Shown here: in pieces, positions 43,832 to 53,105 of the stretch
Layout of the letters: each line of letters starts with the position of its first letter
How positions within the stretch are numbered: position 1 is the stretch's first letter
From: Geodermatophilus aquaeductus
GTDB taxonomy: Bacteria > Actinomycetota > Actinomycetes > Mycobacteriales > Geodermatophilaceae
Length of the DNA: 64,000 nucleotides
Direction: 5' to 3'
NCBI RefSeq assembly: GCF_900182545.1
Contig: NZ_FXTJ01000003.1
Span: forward strand, 186,001 to 250,000
Translations under genes and position numbers: made by a program
The notes under the pieces: generated by a model
Seen by the model: only the letters and a program-made list of their open reading frames with translations
Told to the model about the DNA's origin: nothing
The model's database searches: none

Positions 43832-44580
43832 CAGACGACCTCCTCCGGGGATCCGGCTGGGACCCCTGTGACTGGTGTGACTCGCGCCGAGGTTAGGGGT
43901 CGGGAGCCGAAGAGCGCGGTACCGACACGCACCAGCGTGGCGCCCGCCGCGACCGCCTCCTCGAGGTCCCCGCTCATGCCCGCCGACAGCTCCGCGGCGC
44001 CGGGGTGGTCGGCCCGCACGCGGTCGGCGAGGGCGGCCAGGCGGGCGAAGGCGGGGCCGGGCTCCTCGTCCCGCGGCGCGACCGCCATGAGGCCGCGCAG
44101 CGCCAGGCCGGGCAGGTCGGCGACGGCGTCGGCGAGGGCCGGGACGTCGTCGGGCGCGGCGCCACCCCGCTCGGCCAGCTCGCCGGCCGCCCCGCCGAGG
44201 TCGACCTGGAGGAAGACGCCGACCGGCCGGCCGCTCTCCTCCCCCACCCGGGCCAGGGCGCGGGCCAGCGGCAGCCGGTCGACGGAGTGGACCACGGCGC
44301 CGGTGCGGGCGACGGCGCCCGCCTTGTTGCGCTGCAGCTGGCCGATGAAGTGCCACTCCAGCGGGAGGTCGGCGAGCTCGGCGGCCTTGGCGGTGAGCTC
44401 CTGGGCGCGGTTCTCGCCGAACGCCGTCTGGCCGAGCGCGGCCAGCTCGCGGACCGCGTCGCCCGGCCAGGTCTTGCTGACGGCGAGCAGCGTCACCGAC
44501 GACGGGTCGCGCCCGGCGGCACGGGCCGCGGCGGCGATCCGCTCGCGGACCGCCCGCAGACGGTCGGCCGGGGAGGTCAT
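43831..44580 (-). CDS. YggS family PLP homeostasis protein
   Basis: A 249-residue (beta/alpha)8 PLP-binding protein. The PLP lysine is in [17 protein letters not shown], then [51 protein letters not shown]. It has no enzyme activity in characterised homologues and buffers PLP. ATG 44580 gives the standard MTSPADRL start and follows GATGAT by 7 bases; an in-frame ATG at 44592 is less likely. Element copy D lies directly upstream, between this gene and pgeF. Confidence 0.92.
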   Translation of the reverse strand: MTSPADRLRAVRERIAAAARAAGRDPSSVTLLAVSKTWPGDAVRELAALGQTAFGENRAQELTAKAAELADLPLEWHFIGQLQRNKAGAVARTGAVVHSVDRLPLARALARVGEESGRPVGVFLQVDLGGAAGELAERGGAAPDDVPALADAVADLPGLALRGLMAVAPRDEEPGPAFARLAALADRVRADHPGAAELSAGMSGDLEEAVAAGATLVRVGTALFGSRPLTSARVTPVTGVPAGSPEEVV

Positions 44581-44612
44581 GCCGACGATCATCCCCTGGT
44601 GAGGTGCTGGAA

Positions 44613-44674
44613 CGGCCCTCCTGCAGGGGCCCGCCCCGAGCGTCAGCGAGGGGTGGGGGGCAGGAGGGTCCTTC
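44613..44674 (-). repeat. Dispersed ~60-bp palindromic element, copy D
   Basis: Read on the minus strand it begins GAAGGACCCTCCTGC, using the last bases of the pgeF stop codon (TGA), and ends GCAGGAGGGCCG. The outer arms pair. Its inner stem (CCCTCGC-TGA-CGCTCGG) is better paired than in copies A-C. It sits in inverted orientation to copy C, with pgeF between them. Confidence 0.85.
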
Positions 44675-45479
44675 AACCCAGCCAGGTGACGCCGGCCTGG
44701 CGCCCGGTGACGCCGTCGCGGCGGTGGCTGAACAGCCGCCGGTCCTCGACGGTGCAGCGCGGGTCGTGGACCACCTGGGGCAGTCCGGCGCGGGTCAGCA
44801 GCTCGGCGAGGCCGGCGCGCAGGTCCAGCCCCGGCGTCCCCCTCCGGGTGCGGACGGCGGCCGCGGGCGCCACCCGGGCCACCTCGGCCTGCATCTCCCG
44901 CGGCACCTCGTAGTCGGCACCGCAGACGGCCGGGCCGAGCAGCGCGGTGGTGTCGGCCGGCCGGCTGCCCAGCCGCGCCATGGCGGCCAGCGTGGCGGCG
45001 ACGACGCCCTGGCGGACGCCCTCGCGCCCGGCGTGCACGGCGGCGACCACCCCGGCGACCGGGTCGGCCAGGAGCACGGGCACGCAGTCGGCGACCAGCA
45101 CGCACAGCACCAGGCCGGGCGTGCGGGTCACCAGCGCGTCGGTGGCGGGCAGCGGGGCCTCGACCGGCCCGTCGACGACGGCGACGCCGGTGCCGTGGAC
45201 CTGGTCCATCCACACCAGCCGTTCGCCGGGCACGCCGAGCTCGCGGGCCAGGCGCTCCCGGTTGGCCGCGACGTCGACCGGGTCGTCGCCGACGTGGACG
45301 CCGAGGTTGAACGCGTCGTAGGGCGGACGCGAGCGGCCGCCCCGCCGGTCGGTGACCACCCGTCGGGGGCGCACCGCCGGCGGGGCGGCCGGGGTCGAAG
45401 TAAGGACCCCCTCGCCCCCCACCGCTCGCACGCTCGCGGCGGGATCCTGCGAGCGGGCCGGGGAGTCGGGGTCCGTCAC
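44673..45479 (-). CDS. pgeF: Peptidoglycan editing factor PgeF (YfiH/DUF152)
   Basis: A 268-residue (or shorter) multicopper-polyphenol-oxidase-like protein of the family that corrects misincorporated amino acids in peptidoglycan precursors. [69 protein letters not shown] and [12 protein letters not shown] mark the family and the zinc-binding His/Cys residues. GTG 45479 overlaps the ftsZ stop by four bases. The first 35 residues are then mostly encoded by repeat copy C, and the conserved part starts at V36; GTG 45374 is an alternative start without a ribosome-binding site. Confidence 0.9.
   Translation of the reverse strand: MTDPDSPARSQDPAASVRAVGGEGVLTSTPAAPPAVRPRRVVTDRRGGRSRPPYDAFNLGVHVGDDPVDVAANRERLARELGVPGERLVWMDQVHGTGVAVVDGPVEAPLPATDALVTRTPGLVLCVLVADCVPVLLADPVAGVVAAVHAGREGVRQGVVAATLAAMARLGSRPADTTALLGPAVCGADYEVPREMQAEVARVAPAAAVRTRRGTPGLDLRAGLAELLTRAGLPQVVHDPRCTVEDRRLFSHRRDGVTGRQAGVTWLG
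45399..45460 (+). repeat. Dispersed ~60-bp palindromic element, copy C
   Basis: Starts AGTAAGGACCCCCTCGC and ends GCGAGCGGGCCG; the outer arms form an imperfect stem. It lies between ftsZ and the conserved part of pgeF and would be translated in frame if pgeF starts at 45479. It is in plus orientation, opposite to copy D on the other side of pgeF. Confidence 0.85.
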
Positions 45480-46762
45480 TGGCGGAGGAACTCCGGGATG
45501 TCGAGCTCCTCCTCGAAGTCCTCGTTGCCCAGCGGCCGGCGACCGGCCGAGGCGGCCGCGGCCTGGTTCTGCACCGGGGGCAGCGGCGGGACGGTGATCC
45601 CGCCACCCGTGGGCGGCGCCGGCCGGGCCGGAGCCGGGGCGGGCGCCGGCTGGGCCACCGGGGCCACGGGCGCCGGCGGGACGTGCCCGACGAGCCGCTC
45701 CCCCGTCGCCCGCGGCGGGGCGGGGGCGACCGGCGGCGGCGAACCGAACCGGCTCGGCGCGGCCGGGGGTGCGGCCGGCACGGACGCGACGGCGCCGTCC
45801 TTGCGGGACGAGGGCCGGCCGCCGTCGAAGCCCGCGGCGATGACGGTCACGCGGACCTCGTCGCCCAGGGCGTCGTCGATGACCGCACCGAAGATGATGT
45901 TGGCGTCGGCGTGCGCGGCGTCCGACACCAGCGAGGCGGCCTCGTTGATCTCGAACAGGCCGAGGTCCGACCCGCCGGAGATCGACAGCAGGACGCCGTG
46001 GGCGCCCTCCATCGAGGCCTCCAGCAGCGGGCTGGCGATGGCCTGCTCGGCCGCGAGCAGCGCGCGGTTGTCGCCGCGGGCGCTGCCAATGCCCATGAGC
46101 GCCGAGCCCGCGCCGGACATGACCGACTTGACGTCGGCGAAGTCCAGGTTGATCAGGCCGGGCGTGGTGATCAGGTCGGTGATGCCCTGGACACCGGAGA
46201 GCAGCACCTGGTCGGCGGTGCGGAAGGCGTCCATCACGCTGACGTTGCGGTCACCGAGCTGCAGCAGCCGGTCGTTGGGGATGACGATGAGCGTGTCGCA
46301 CTCGTTGCGCAGCTCCTCGATCCCCGACTCGGCCTGCACCGCGCGGCGCTTGCCCTCGAAGGAGAACGGCCGGGTGACCACACCGATGGTCAGTGCGCCG
46401 AGCTTGCGGGCGATCGAGGCGACGACGGGCGCGCCGCCGGTGCCGGTGCCGCCGCCCTCGCCGGCGGTCACGAAGACCATGTCGGCGCCCTTGAGCACCT
46501 CTTCGATCTCCTCGCGGTGGTCCTCGGCGGCCTGGCGGCCGACGTCGGGCTGCGCGCCGGCGCCGAGGCCACGGGTGAGCTCGCGGCCGACGTCGAGCTT
46601 GACGTCGGCGTCGCTCATCAGCAGCGCCTGCGCGTCGGTGTTGATGGCGATGAACTCCACCCCCTTCAGACCGACCTCGATCATCCGGTTGACCGCGTTC
46701 ACACCGCCGCCGCCGATGCCGACGACCTTGATGACCGCGAGGTAGTTGTGCGGAGGTGTCAT
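45476..46762 (-). CDS. ftsZ: Cell division GTPase FtsZ
   Basis: A 428-residue tubulin homologue that forms the Z ring. The GTP loop is [14 protein letters not shown], with [18 protein letters not shown] at the start and [11 protein letters not shown] in the T7 loop. The GTPase core ends near residue 320. A Pro/Ala-rich linker follows, then the conserved tail LDIPEFLRQ, which binds SepF and FtsW. ATG 46762 has GGGAG about six bases upstream. An AT-richer patch at 46796-46850 may hold its own promoter. Confidence 0.98.
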   Translation of the reverse strand: MTPPHNYLAVIKVVGIGGGGVNAVNRMIEVGLKGVEFIAINTDAQALLMSDADVKLDVGRELTRGLGAGAQPDVGRQAAEDHREEIEEVLKGADMVFVTAGEGGGTGTGGAPVVASIARKLGALTIGVVTRPFSFEGKRRAVQAESGIEELRNECDTLIVIPNDRLLQLGDRNVSVMDAFRTADQVLLSGVQGITDLITTPGLINLDFADVKSVMSGAGSALMGIGSARGDNRALLAAEQAIASPLLEASMEGAHGVLLSISGGSDLGLFEINEAASLVSDAAHADANIIFGAVIDDALGDEVRVTVIAAGFDGGRPSSRKDGAVASVPAAPPAAPSRFGSPPPVAPAPPRATGERLVGHVPPAPVAPVAQPAPAPAPARPAPPTGGGITVPPLPPVQNQAAAASAGRRPLGNEDFEEELDIPEFLRQ

Positions 46763-47125
46763 GTGGGGCTCCCGACCTCGACCCTCATCCTCAAGTGGAG
46801 ACTTAGTGTTATGTCAACTGGGTCGACGCGGTCGAAGTTAGGTGGGGCACGTCCGGCCCTACAAGCACCCTCCCCGGCCCGGCGTGTCGCGAGCACGACA
46901 CCTCACGGACACCTGACGACCCGGTGGTCACATCTGCACCACGGTCGGTGACGACCCGCCTGCCACAGGCCTCCACCTCGGCTCGAGAGTCGTCGACCGA
47001 GCGGCACGGGGACGAATCGGATCGGTGCAGCGTGTCGGGCGTGTCGCGGTGGTGGGCGTGTCGGCGGCGCACCGCCGGAACCGCTGTGCGCGCCCGCCCG
47101 AGCACCCTCAGCGAGCAGGCGCCGG
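46763..47125 (-). promoter_or_regulatory. ftsQ-ftsZ intergenic region with likely ftsZ promoter
   Basis: 363 bases without a gene. Close to ftsZ, at 46796-46850, is the only clearly AT-richer stretch of the cluster. On the minus strand it contains TTGACA (46817-46812) followed by TAACACTAAGTCTCCACTTG. No clean -10 at 17 bases was found, so the exact promoter is not assigned. The rest of the region shows no recognisable element. Confidence 0.5.
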
Positions 47126-47914
47126 TCACCGAAGGACGACGGCGCGCGGCGCGCTGACGTCGATCGTGGCCGCGGGGTCGAGCGCGCCGGAGTCGACCTG
47201 GGCCAGCAGGGCGACGAGGGCCGCGGCCTTGTCGTCGGCGTCCTCGGCACCCCCCCAGACGACGGCCGTGCCGTCGGCGAGGGTCAGCGTGACGTCCTCG
47301 CCGGTGGTGGCCCGGGCGCCGGTGACCTGCGCGCGGACGTCGGCCGGCAGCGACACCAGCGCGCCCAGCGCCGACCGGGTGGCCGGGTCGTCGGGGCCGG
47401 GCGAGGCGACGTCGAGCGGGACGACGCCGTCGGGCGCCTCGCCGGTGACGGTGTCGAAGAGCACACCGGAGGCGTCGACCAGCGAGCGCGTGCCGGCCTG
47501 CTCGACCACCGCGACCGGCCGCCGCTCCACCACGGTGACGACGACGCTGCGCGGCCAGCCGCGGGTGACCGAGACGTCGGCCACCTGGGGCAGCCGGGCC
47601 ACGCGCGCCGCCGCGGCGTCGACGTCGACCCGCAGCAGCGGCGTCCCCTCGGGGACGCCGGCCGCGGAGCGCACCTGCTCGGCGGTGAGCGTCGTGGCGC
47701 CGTCGACGCGGACCTGGTGCACGGCCAGCAGCGGGCTGGCCCACACCGCCCACCAGGCCAGGGCGACGACGGCGACGGCGACCACCGCGCGGACGATCCG
47801 CCGGCGGCGGCGGTCGGCCGGGGTGTCGCGGCGCGGGCGGCGCCGGGCCGGCCGGACGACCTCGGCCGGGATCCCGCGCTCCCGGTCGGCGGTCGTCAGA
47901 CCGGAGCGGCTCAC
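47126..47914 (-). CDS. ftsQ: Cell division protein FtsQ
   Basis: A 262-residue bitopic divisome protein. An Arg-rich cytoplasmic N-terminus (about 1-40) leads to one helix (about 41-63). A POTRA domain follows (about 64-135: VHQVRVDGATTLTAEQVRSAAGV, LPQVADVSVTRGWPRSVVVTVVERRP), then the FtsQ C-terminal beta domain. GTG 47914 overlaps the murC stop by four bases. It acts as a scaffold with FtsL and FtsB outside the membrane. Confidence 0.94.
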   Translation of the reverse strand: MSRSGLTTADRERGIPAEVVRPARRRPRRDTPADRRRRRIVRAVVAVAVVALAWWAVWASPLLAVHQVRVDGATTLTAEQVRSAAGVPEGTPLLRVDVDAAAARVARLPQVADVSVTRGWPRSVVVTVVERRPVAVVEQAGTRSLVDASGVLFDTVTGEAPDGVVPLDVASPGPDDPATRSALGALVSLPADVRAQVTGARATTGEDVTLTLADGTAVVWGGAEDADDKAAALVALLAQVDSGALDPAATIDVSAPRAVVLR

Positions 47915-49356
47915 CGGTGTGCGTCCCCGTCGCCGGGGGCGCCGCCGTCCAGCACGGTGAGGACCTCCGGGCCGAGCATGGAGACGTTGCCGGCGCCCAT
48001 GGTGATGACCAGGTCGCCGGGGCGGGCGCGGCCGGCCAGCGCGGGTGCGGCCGCCGACCACGAGGGCTCGAAGGCCACCTGCTCCGGCGGCAGCGGCACG
48101 GCGTCGGCCACCAGCGCGCCGGTGACGCCGGGCACCGGGTCCTCGCGGGCGCCGTAGACGTCCATCACCACGACCTCGTCGGCCAGGCCGAGCGCCGCGC
48201 CGAAGGCGGTCGCGAACTCGCGGGTGCGGCTGTAGAGGTGCGGCTGGAAGGCGACGACGACCCGCCCGTCGCCGGCCACCGCGCGGGCGGCGTGCAGCTG
48301 GGCAGTCACCTCGGTCGGGTGGTGGGCGTAGTCGTCGTAGACGCGCACCCCGGCGGCCACGCCCTTGAGCTCGAACCGGCGGTGCACGCCGCCGAAGCGC
48401 TCGAGCCCGGCGATCAGCCCCTCGGCGGGGAGCCCGAGCTCGATGCCGGCCAGCAGCGCGGCGGCGCTGTTGCGGGCCATGTGCTCGCCGGGCACCCGGA
48501 TCCGGACCCGGCCGAGCACCGCGCCGTCCAGGACGGCGGTCCAGCTCGTGGCGTCCGGCCCGACGTCGAGGTCCACCAGCCGCAGGTCGGCGTCGGCGGC
48601 GGTGCCGTAGGTGCGCACCCGGGCCGGCGTCGGGACGCCGCGCAGCCGAACCGCGCCGGGGTCGTCGGCGCACAGGACGACGAACCCGTCGGGGTGCACC
48701 GTCCCGAGGAACCGGTCGAAGGCCGCCTCGACCGCGGCGAGGTCGCCGTAGTTGTCCAGGTGGTCGGCCTCGACGTTGGTGACGATCGCGCCATGCGGGG
48801 CCAGCAGCAGGAAGGAGCGGTCGCTCTCGTCGGCCTCGGCGACGAAGACGTCGCTCTCCCCCGCGTGCGCGTTGCTGCCCGACTCGTTGAGGGTGCCGCC
48901 GATGGCGAACGAGGCGTCGACCCCGCAGGCCTGCACGGCCACGGTGAGCATCGAGGTGGTCGACGTCTTGCCGTGCGTCCCGGCGACGGCGACGCTGCGC
49001 AGCCCCGCCATGACCGCGGCCAGCGCGACCGCGCGGGGCAGCACCAGCAGCCCGCGGGCGCGGGCGGCGGCGAGCTCGGGGTTGTCCTCGCGGATCGCCG
49101 AGGAGACGACCACGCTGTCGGCGTCGCCGAGGTGGCCGGCCTCGTGCCCGACCTCCACCCGGGCGCCCAGCGCGCGCAGTGCCAGCAGGGTCGGGGTGTC
49201 CCGACGGTCGCTGCCGGAGACCCGCACCCCGCGGGCCAGCAGGATGCGTGCGATGCCGCTCATGCCGGCACCGCCGATCCCGACGAAGTGCACCGCGCCG
49301 AGCTCCGCCAGCGAGGGCACCGGCGCGCTCCAGGCTGCCGTCGCGTCAGCGGTCAC
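47911..49356 (-). CDS. murC: UDP-N-acetylmuramate-L-alanine ligase
   Basis: A 481-residue ATP-dependent ligase that adds L-Ala to UDP-MurNAc. The N-terminal [21 protein letters not shown], the ATP loop [14 protein letters not shown], and [12 protein letters not shown] are clear. The central and C-terminal domains include [11 protein letters not shown] and [15 protein letters not shown] 49356 overlaps the end of murG by 11 bases. Normal length. Confidence 0.97.
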   Translation of the reverse strand: MTADATAAWSAPVPSLAELGAVHFVGIGGAGMSGIARILLARGVRVSGSDRRDTPTLLALRALGARVEVGHEAGHLGDADSVVVSSAIREDNPELAAARARGLLVLPRAVALAAVMAGLRSVAVAGTHGKTSTTSMLTVAVQACGVDASFAIGGTLNESGSNAHAGESDVFVAEADESDRSFLLLAPHGAIVTNVEADHLDNYGDLAAVEAAFDRFLGTVHPDGFVVLCADDPGAVRLRGVPTPARVRTYGTAADADLRLVDLDVGPDATSWTAVLDGAVLGRVRIRVPGEHMARNSAAALLAGIELGLPAEGLIAGLERFGGVHRRFELKGVAAGVRVYDDYAHHPTEVTAQLHAARAVAGDGRVVVAFQPHLYSRTREFATAFGAALGLADEVVVMDVYGAREDPVPGVTGALVADAVPLPPEQVAFEPSWSAAAPALAGRARPGDLVITMGAGNVSMLGPEVLTVLDGGAPGDGDAHR

Positions 49357-50446
49357 CGCGCGCCACCTCCAGCACGATGTCGGCCAGCCGCTCGTCGGCG
49401 TCGGGCACGCCGGCCGCCGCGGCGTGCGCGGCGTAGGACGACAGCGCGGCGGGGTCGGTGAGCAGCGGCAGCAGGGTGGCCTCGATCCAGGACGGCGAGA
49501 GGTCGGCGTCGTCGACCAGCAGCCCGCCGCCGGCCTCCACCACCGGCAGGGCGTTGCGCCGCTGCTCGCCGTTGCCGATCGGCAGCGGGACGAACGCCGC
49601 GGGCAGGCCCACCGCCGACAGCTCGGCGACGGTCACCGCGCCCGAGCGGCACAGCGCCAGGTCCGCGGCGGCGTAGGCGAGGTCCATCCGCTCCAGGTAG
49701 TCGACGACGACGTAGGGCGCCGCGCCGGCCGGGCGGGGCGGCACCGTGACGTCGGTGTTCTTCGGGCCGCGGGCGTGCAGCACCTGCACCCCGGCCGCGG
49801 TCAGGGCGTCGGCCGCGGCGGTGGCCGCCCGGTTGAGCGAGGCGGCGCCCTGCGAGCCGCCGAAGACCAGCAGCGTGGGCCGGTCGGCGTCCAGGCTGAA
49901 GGTCTCCCGCGCCTCGGCGCGGCGGGCAGCGCGGTCCAGGCCGCTGATCGCCGTACGCAGCGGCATGCCGACGTGCTCGCCGCGGTGCAGCGGCGTGTCC
50001 GGCACGGTGACCGCCACGCGGGCGGCGATCCGCGCCCCGATCCGGTTGGCCAGCCCCGGCAGCGCGTTCTGCTCGTGCACGACCACCGGCACCCCCGCCC
50101 GCCGGGCGGCCAGGTAGGCCGGCAGCGCCACGTACCCGCCGAACCCCACGACGACGTCGGCGGCCAGCTCGTCGAGCAGCGCGCGGGTCTCGGCGACCGA
50201 CCGGCGCACCCGGCCGGGCACGCGCAGCAGGTCGAGGGTGGGCCTGCGCGGCAGCGGGACCGGCGGGATGAGCCGCAGGTCGTAGCCGCGGGCGGGCACC
50301 AGCCGGGTCTCCATGCCGCGGGCGGTGCCCAGGCAGGTGACCCGCGGCCCCTCCGCGCGGCGGGTCAGCGCGTCCGCGAGCGCCAGCATCGGCTCGATGT
50401 GGCCGCCGGTGCCGCCACCGGCCAGGACCACCGACAGCGGGCTCAC
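49346..50446 (-). CDS. murG: UDP-GlcNAc:lipid I N-acetylglucosaminyltransferase
   Basis: A 366-residue GT-B glycosyltransferase that makes lipid II on the inner face of the membrane. The N-terminal [18 protein letters not shown] binds the lipid phosphate, and [32 protein letters not shown] plus [11 protein letters not shown] and [24 protein letters not shown] are family motifs. GTG 50446 overlaps the ftsW stop by four bases. The frame is open far upstream and antisense to nothing. Confidence 0.96.
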   Translation of the reverse strand: MSPLSVVLAGGGTGGHIEPMLALADALTRRAEGPRVTCLGTARGMETRLVPARGYDLRLIPPVPLPRRPTLDLLRVPGRVRRSVAETRALLDELAADVVVGFGGYVALPAYLAARRAGVPVVVHEQNALPGLANRIGARIAARVAVTVPDTPLHRGEHVGMPLRTAISGLDRAARRAEARETFSLDADRPTLLVFGGSQGAASLNRAATAAADALTAAGVQVLHARGPKNTDVTVPPRPAGAAPYVVVDYLERMDLAYAAADLALCRSGAVTVAELSAVGLPAAFVPLPIGNGEQRRNALPVVEAGGGLLVDDADLSPSWIEATLLPLLTDPAALSSYAAHAAAAGVPDADERLADIVLEVARGDR

Positions 50447-51930
50447 CGGGACCGCCCCGGGCGGTCGGCCGGGCGCCCGGGCGTCCGGTCGCGGTCGGCC
50501 GGGCGGGCCGGGACGCGGTCCCGCTCGGGACGCCGGGCGGCCGGGGAAGGCGCGCGCCGGTCGGCCGGCCGGCCGTCGGCGGCGCGCCGGACCGGGTGGG
50601 CCTCGACGGGACGGCGGCCCACCGGGCGCGGCGCCCGCTCGGGACGGGACCGGCGGGGCCGGACGGGGTCGACGGCGTGCGCGGGGACGGGCAGCAGCCA
50701 GCGGGCCAGGCGGCCGCGCGGGACGCGGCGCAGGTGCTCGATGGCCTCGGGCTCGGATCGGGCGAAGCGGATGAGGAGTCCCACGATGAAGAGGGTGAGC
50801 ACCAGCGAGGTGCCACCGGCGGAGACCAGCGGCAGGGTGACCCCGGTGACCGGGAGCAGACCCACCACGTAGCCCATGTTCAGGGCCGCCTGGCCGACCA
50901 GCCAGACGGTGATCGCCACGCTGGCCAGCGACACGAAGCGGTCGGCCGAGCGGCGGGCGATGCGGAAGCCGGCGTAGGCCAGCACCGCGTAGAGGGTGAT
51001 GACGACCAGGCAGCCGAGGAAGCCGAGCTCCTCGCCGATGATCGCGAAGATGTAGTCGGACTCGGCCTCGGGCAGCAGGTTCCACTTCATGGCGCTGTTG
51101 CCCAGGCCCACGCCCCACAGGCCGCCGGTGGCCAGGGCGTAGAAGCCGCGGATGGCCTGGAAGCCGGTGTCGGTGGGGTCGTCGAAGGGGTGGAGGAAGG
51201 CGGTGACCCGCTCCATCCGGTACTCCGACGTCCCGACCATGAGGACGACGAGGGTGACCACGCTCGCCCCGCCGACCGCCCAGAGCCGGCCGGGCAGCCC
51301 GCCGGCGTAGAGCAGGCCCATCACGACGAGCAGCAGGCTGACGACCGCGCCGAAGTCCGGCTCGAGCATGAGCAGCCCGCACAGCAGGACGAAGACGGGG
51401 ATCAGCGGCAGCAGCAGCGTCTTGACCGTCAGGTGCCGCCCACGCACGGCCAGCACGTGCGCGCCCCACAGGGAGACGACGAGCTTGGACAGCTCGGAGG
51501 GCTGGAAGTCGGTGAAGCCGAGGCTGATCCAGGCCCGGGAGCCGTTGTACTCGACCCCGATGCCCGGCACGAGCACCGCCAGCAGCAGCACGACGACGAC
51601 CACCAGCGCGATCGGCGACCAGCGGCGGACCAGCCCCGCGGGCAGCCGCACGGCCACCCCCAGCGCGACCAGGCCCAGCGCGGCGAACAGCAGCTGGTCC
51701 ACGCCGGGGCGCCAGGCGGGCTGGTCGGCCAGCGCCGCCTCGATCGAGGAGGCGGAGAAGACCATCACCAGCCCGATGGCCAGCAGCAGCCCGGCGGCAC
51801 CGATGACGAGGTGGCAGCTGGTCATGGGGCCGTCGAGCCAGGCGGGTCCGCGCAGCCGCGGGCGCGTCCCGGCTGCGGGCGCCCGGCGGGGCGTGCGGCG
51901 GGTGCGGGTCGACTCGCTCCGGCCGTCCAT
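50443..51930 (-). CDS. ftsW: SEDS peptidoglycan polymerase FtsW
   Basis: A 495-residue SEDS glycosyltransferase with ten hydrophobic helices between residues about 38 and 400. [61 protein letters not shown] and [19 protein letters not shown] are family motifs. The last about 95 residues are a basic Arg/Pro tail. ATG 51930 is used here; an in-frame GTG at 52029 overlaps the mraY stop (GTGA) and would add 33 residues. murD, normally between mraY and ftsW, is absent. Confidence 0.94.
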   Translation of the reverse strand: MDGRSESTRTRRTPRRAPAAGTRPRLRGPAWLDGPMTSCHLVIGAAGLLLAIGLVMVFSASSIEAALADQPAWRPGVDQLLFAALGLVALGVAVRLPAGLVRRWSPIALVVVVVLLLAVLVPGIGVEYNGSRAWISLGFTDFQPSELSKLVVSLWGAHVLAVRGRHLTVKTLLLPLIPVFVLLCGLLMLEPDFGAVVSLLLVVMGLLYAGGLPGRLWAVGGASVVTLVVLMVGTSEYRMERVTAFLHPFDDPTDTGFQAIRGFYALATGGLWGVGLGNSAMKWNLLPEAESDYIFAIIGEELGFLGCLVVITLYAVLAYAGFRIARRSADRFVSLASVAITVWLVGQAALNMGYVVGLLPVTGVTLPLVSAGGTSLVLTLFIVGLLIRFARSEPEAIEHLRRVPRGRLARWLLPVPAHAVDPVRPRRSRPERAPRPVGRRPVEAHPVRRAADGRPADRRAPSPAARRPERDRVPARPADRDRTPGRPADRPGRSR

Positions 51931-52025
51931 CCCGCCATCGTCGCCGCTGCCGGCGCGCAGCCGGGTCAACGGCCTGGCGTGTCGCGCCCGGTCCCCGCGG
52001 ACCGGCACGCTCCCCGACCGCGTGC

Positions 52026-53105
52026 TCACAGTCCGGTGATGGACAGCCAGTCGGCGTAGAACAGGCCGAGGCCGAAGGCGACGGCCATGCCGGTGACCAG
52101 CCAGAACCGCACGATCACGGTGTTCTCCGCCCACCCGGCCAGCTCGAAGTGGTGGTGCAGCGGGGCCATCCGGAACACCCGGCGGCGGGTGGCGCGGAAG
52201 AAGGCCACCTGGATGACCACCGAGAGGGTCACCGCCACGAACAGGCCGCCGAGGACGATGAGCAGCAGCTCGGTGCGAGTGACGACGGCCAGCCCGGCGA
52301 GCAGGCCGCCGAGGGCCAGCGACCCGGTGTCGCCCATGAAGATCCGCGCCGGGCTGGTGTTCCACCACAGGAAGCCCAGGCAGGCGCCGAGCCCGGCGGC
52401 GGCCACCAGCGTGATGTCGAGCGGGTCGCGCACCTGGTAGCAGCCGTCGACCAGCGCGCCGGAGCAGTCGTGGGTGAACTGCCAGAACGAGATGACCGTG
52501 TAGGCGCCGCAGACCATCGCCGAGCAGCCGGCCGCCAGCCCGTCCAGGCCGTCGGTCAGGTTGACCGCGTTGGAGAACCCGGCGATGAACAGGTAGGCCA
52601 GGATCACGAAGCCCACCGAGCCGAGGAACAGCGGGTCGATGTCGCGGACGAAGGAGACGAACTCCGAGGCCGGCCGCACGCCGGCCTCGTCCGGGAAGTT
52701 CAGGGCGAGCACGGCGAAGGCGACGCCGACCACCAGCTGGCCGACCAGCTTCGAGGTCTTGTTCAGCCCCAGGCTGCGCCGGAAGCGGATCTTGAGGTAG
52801 TCGTCCAGGAAGCCGACGGTGCCCAGGCCCACCATCAGGAACAGCACCAGCAGGCCGCTGGCGGTGACCCCGCGGTTGGGCTGGCCGATGAGGAAGAGGT
52901 GGGAGAGCAGGTAGCCGCCGACCGTCGCGCCGACGATCACGGTCCCGCCCATGGTGGGCGTGCCCTTCTTGGACAGGTGCGACTCGGGGCCGTCGTCGCG
53001 GATCTCCTGCCCGAAGCCGCGCCGGCGGAAGACCCGGACGGCCACGGGGGTGCAGAGGATCGAGATGAACAGCCCGAAGGCCGCGGCGATGAGGACGGAC
53101 TTCAC
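52026..53105 (-). CDS. mraY: Phospho-MurNAc-pentapeptide translocase
   Basis: A 359-residue membrane enzyme with ten helices that makes lipid I from UDP-MurNAc-pentapeptide and undecaprenyl phosphate. [25 protein letters not shown] (the DD pair), [27 protein letters not shown] and [12 protein letters not shown] are all intact. ATG 53105 overlaps the murF stop by four bases (ATGA). Normal length. Confidence 0.97.
   Translation of the reverse strand: MKSVLIAAAFGLFISILCTPVAVRVFRRRGFGQEIRDDGPESHLSKKGTPTMGGTVIVGATVGGYLLSHLFLIGQPNRGVTASGLLVLFLMVGLGTVGFLDDYLKIRFRRSLGLNKTSKLVGQLVVGVAFAVLALNFPDEAGVRPASEFVSFVRDIDPLFLGSVGFVILAYLFIAGFSNAVNLTDGLDGLAAGCSAMVCGAYTVISFWQFTHDCSGALVDGCYQVRDPLDITLVAAAGLGACLGFLWWNTSPARIFMGDTGSLALGGLLAGLAVVTRTELLLIVLGGLFVAVTLSVVIQVAFFRATRRRVFRMAPLHHHFELAGWAENTVIVRFWLVTGMAVAFGLGLFYADWLSITGL

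Noticed and set aside
51931-52025. Remnant of murD
   Set aside because: The 95 bases encode only a basic, low-complexity stretch with no Mur-ligase motif; it is better seen as a spacer or an N-terminal extension of ftsW.
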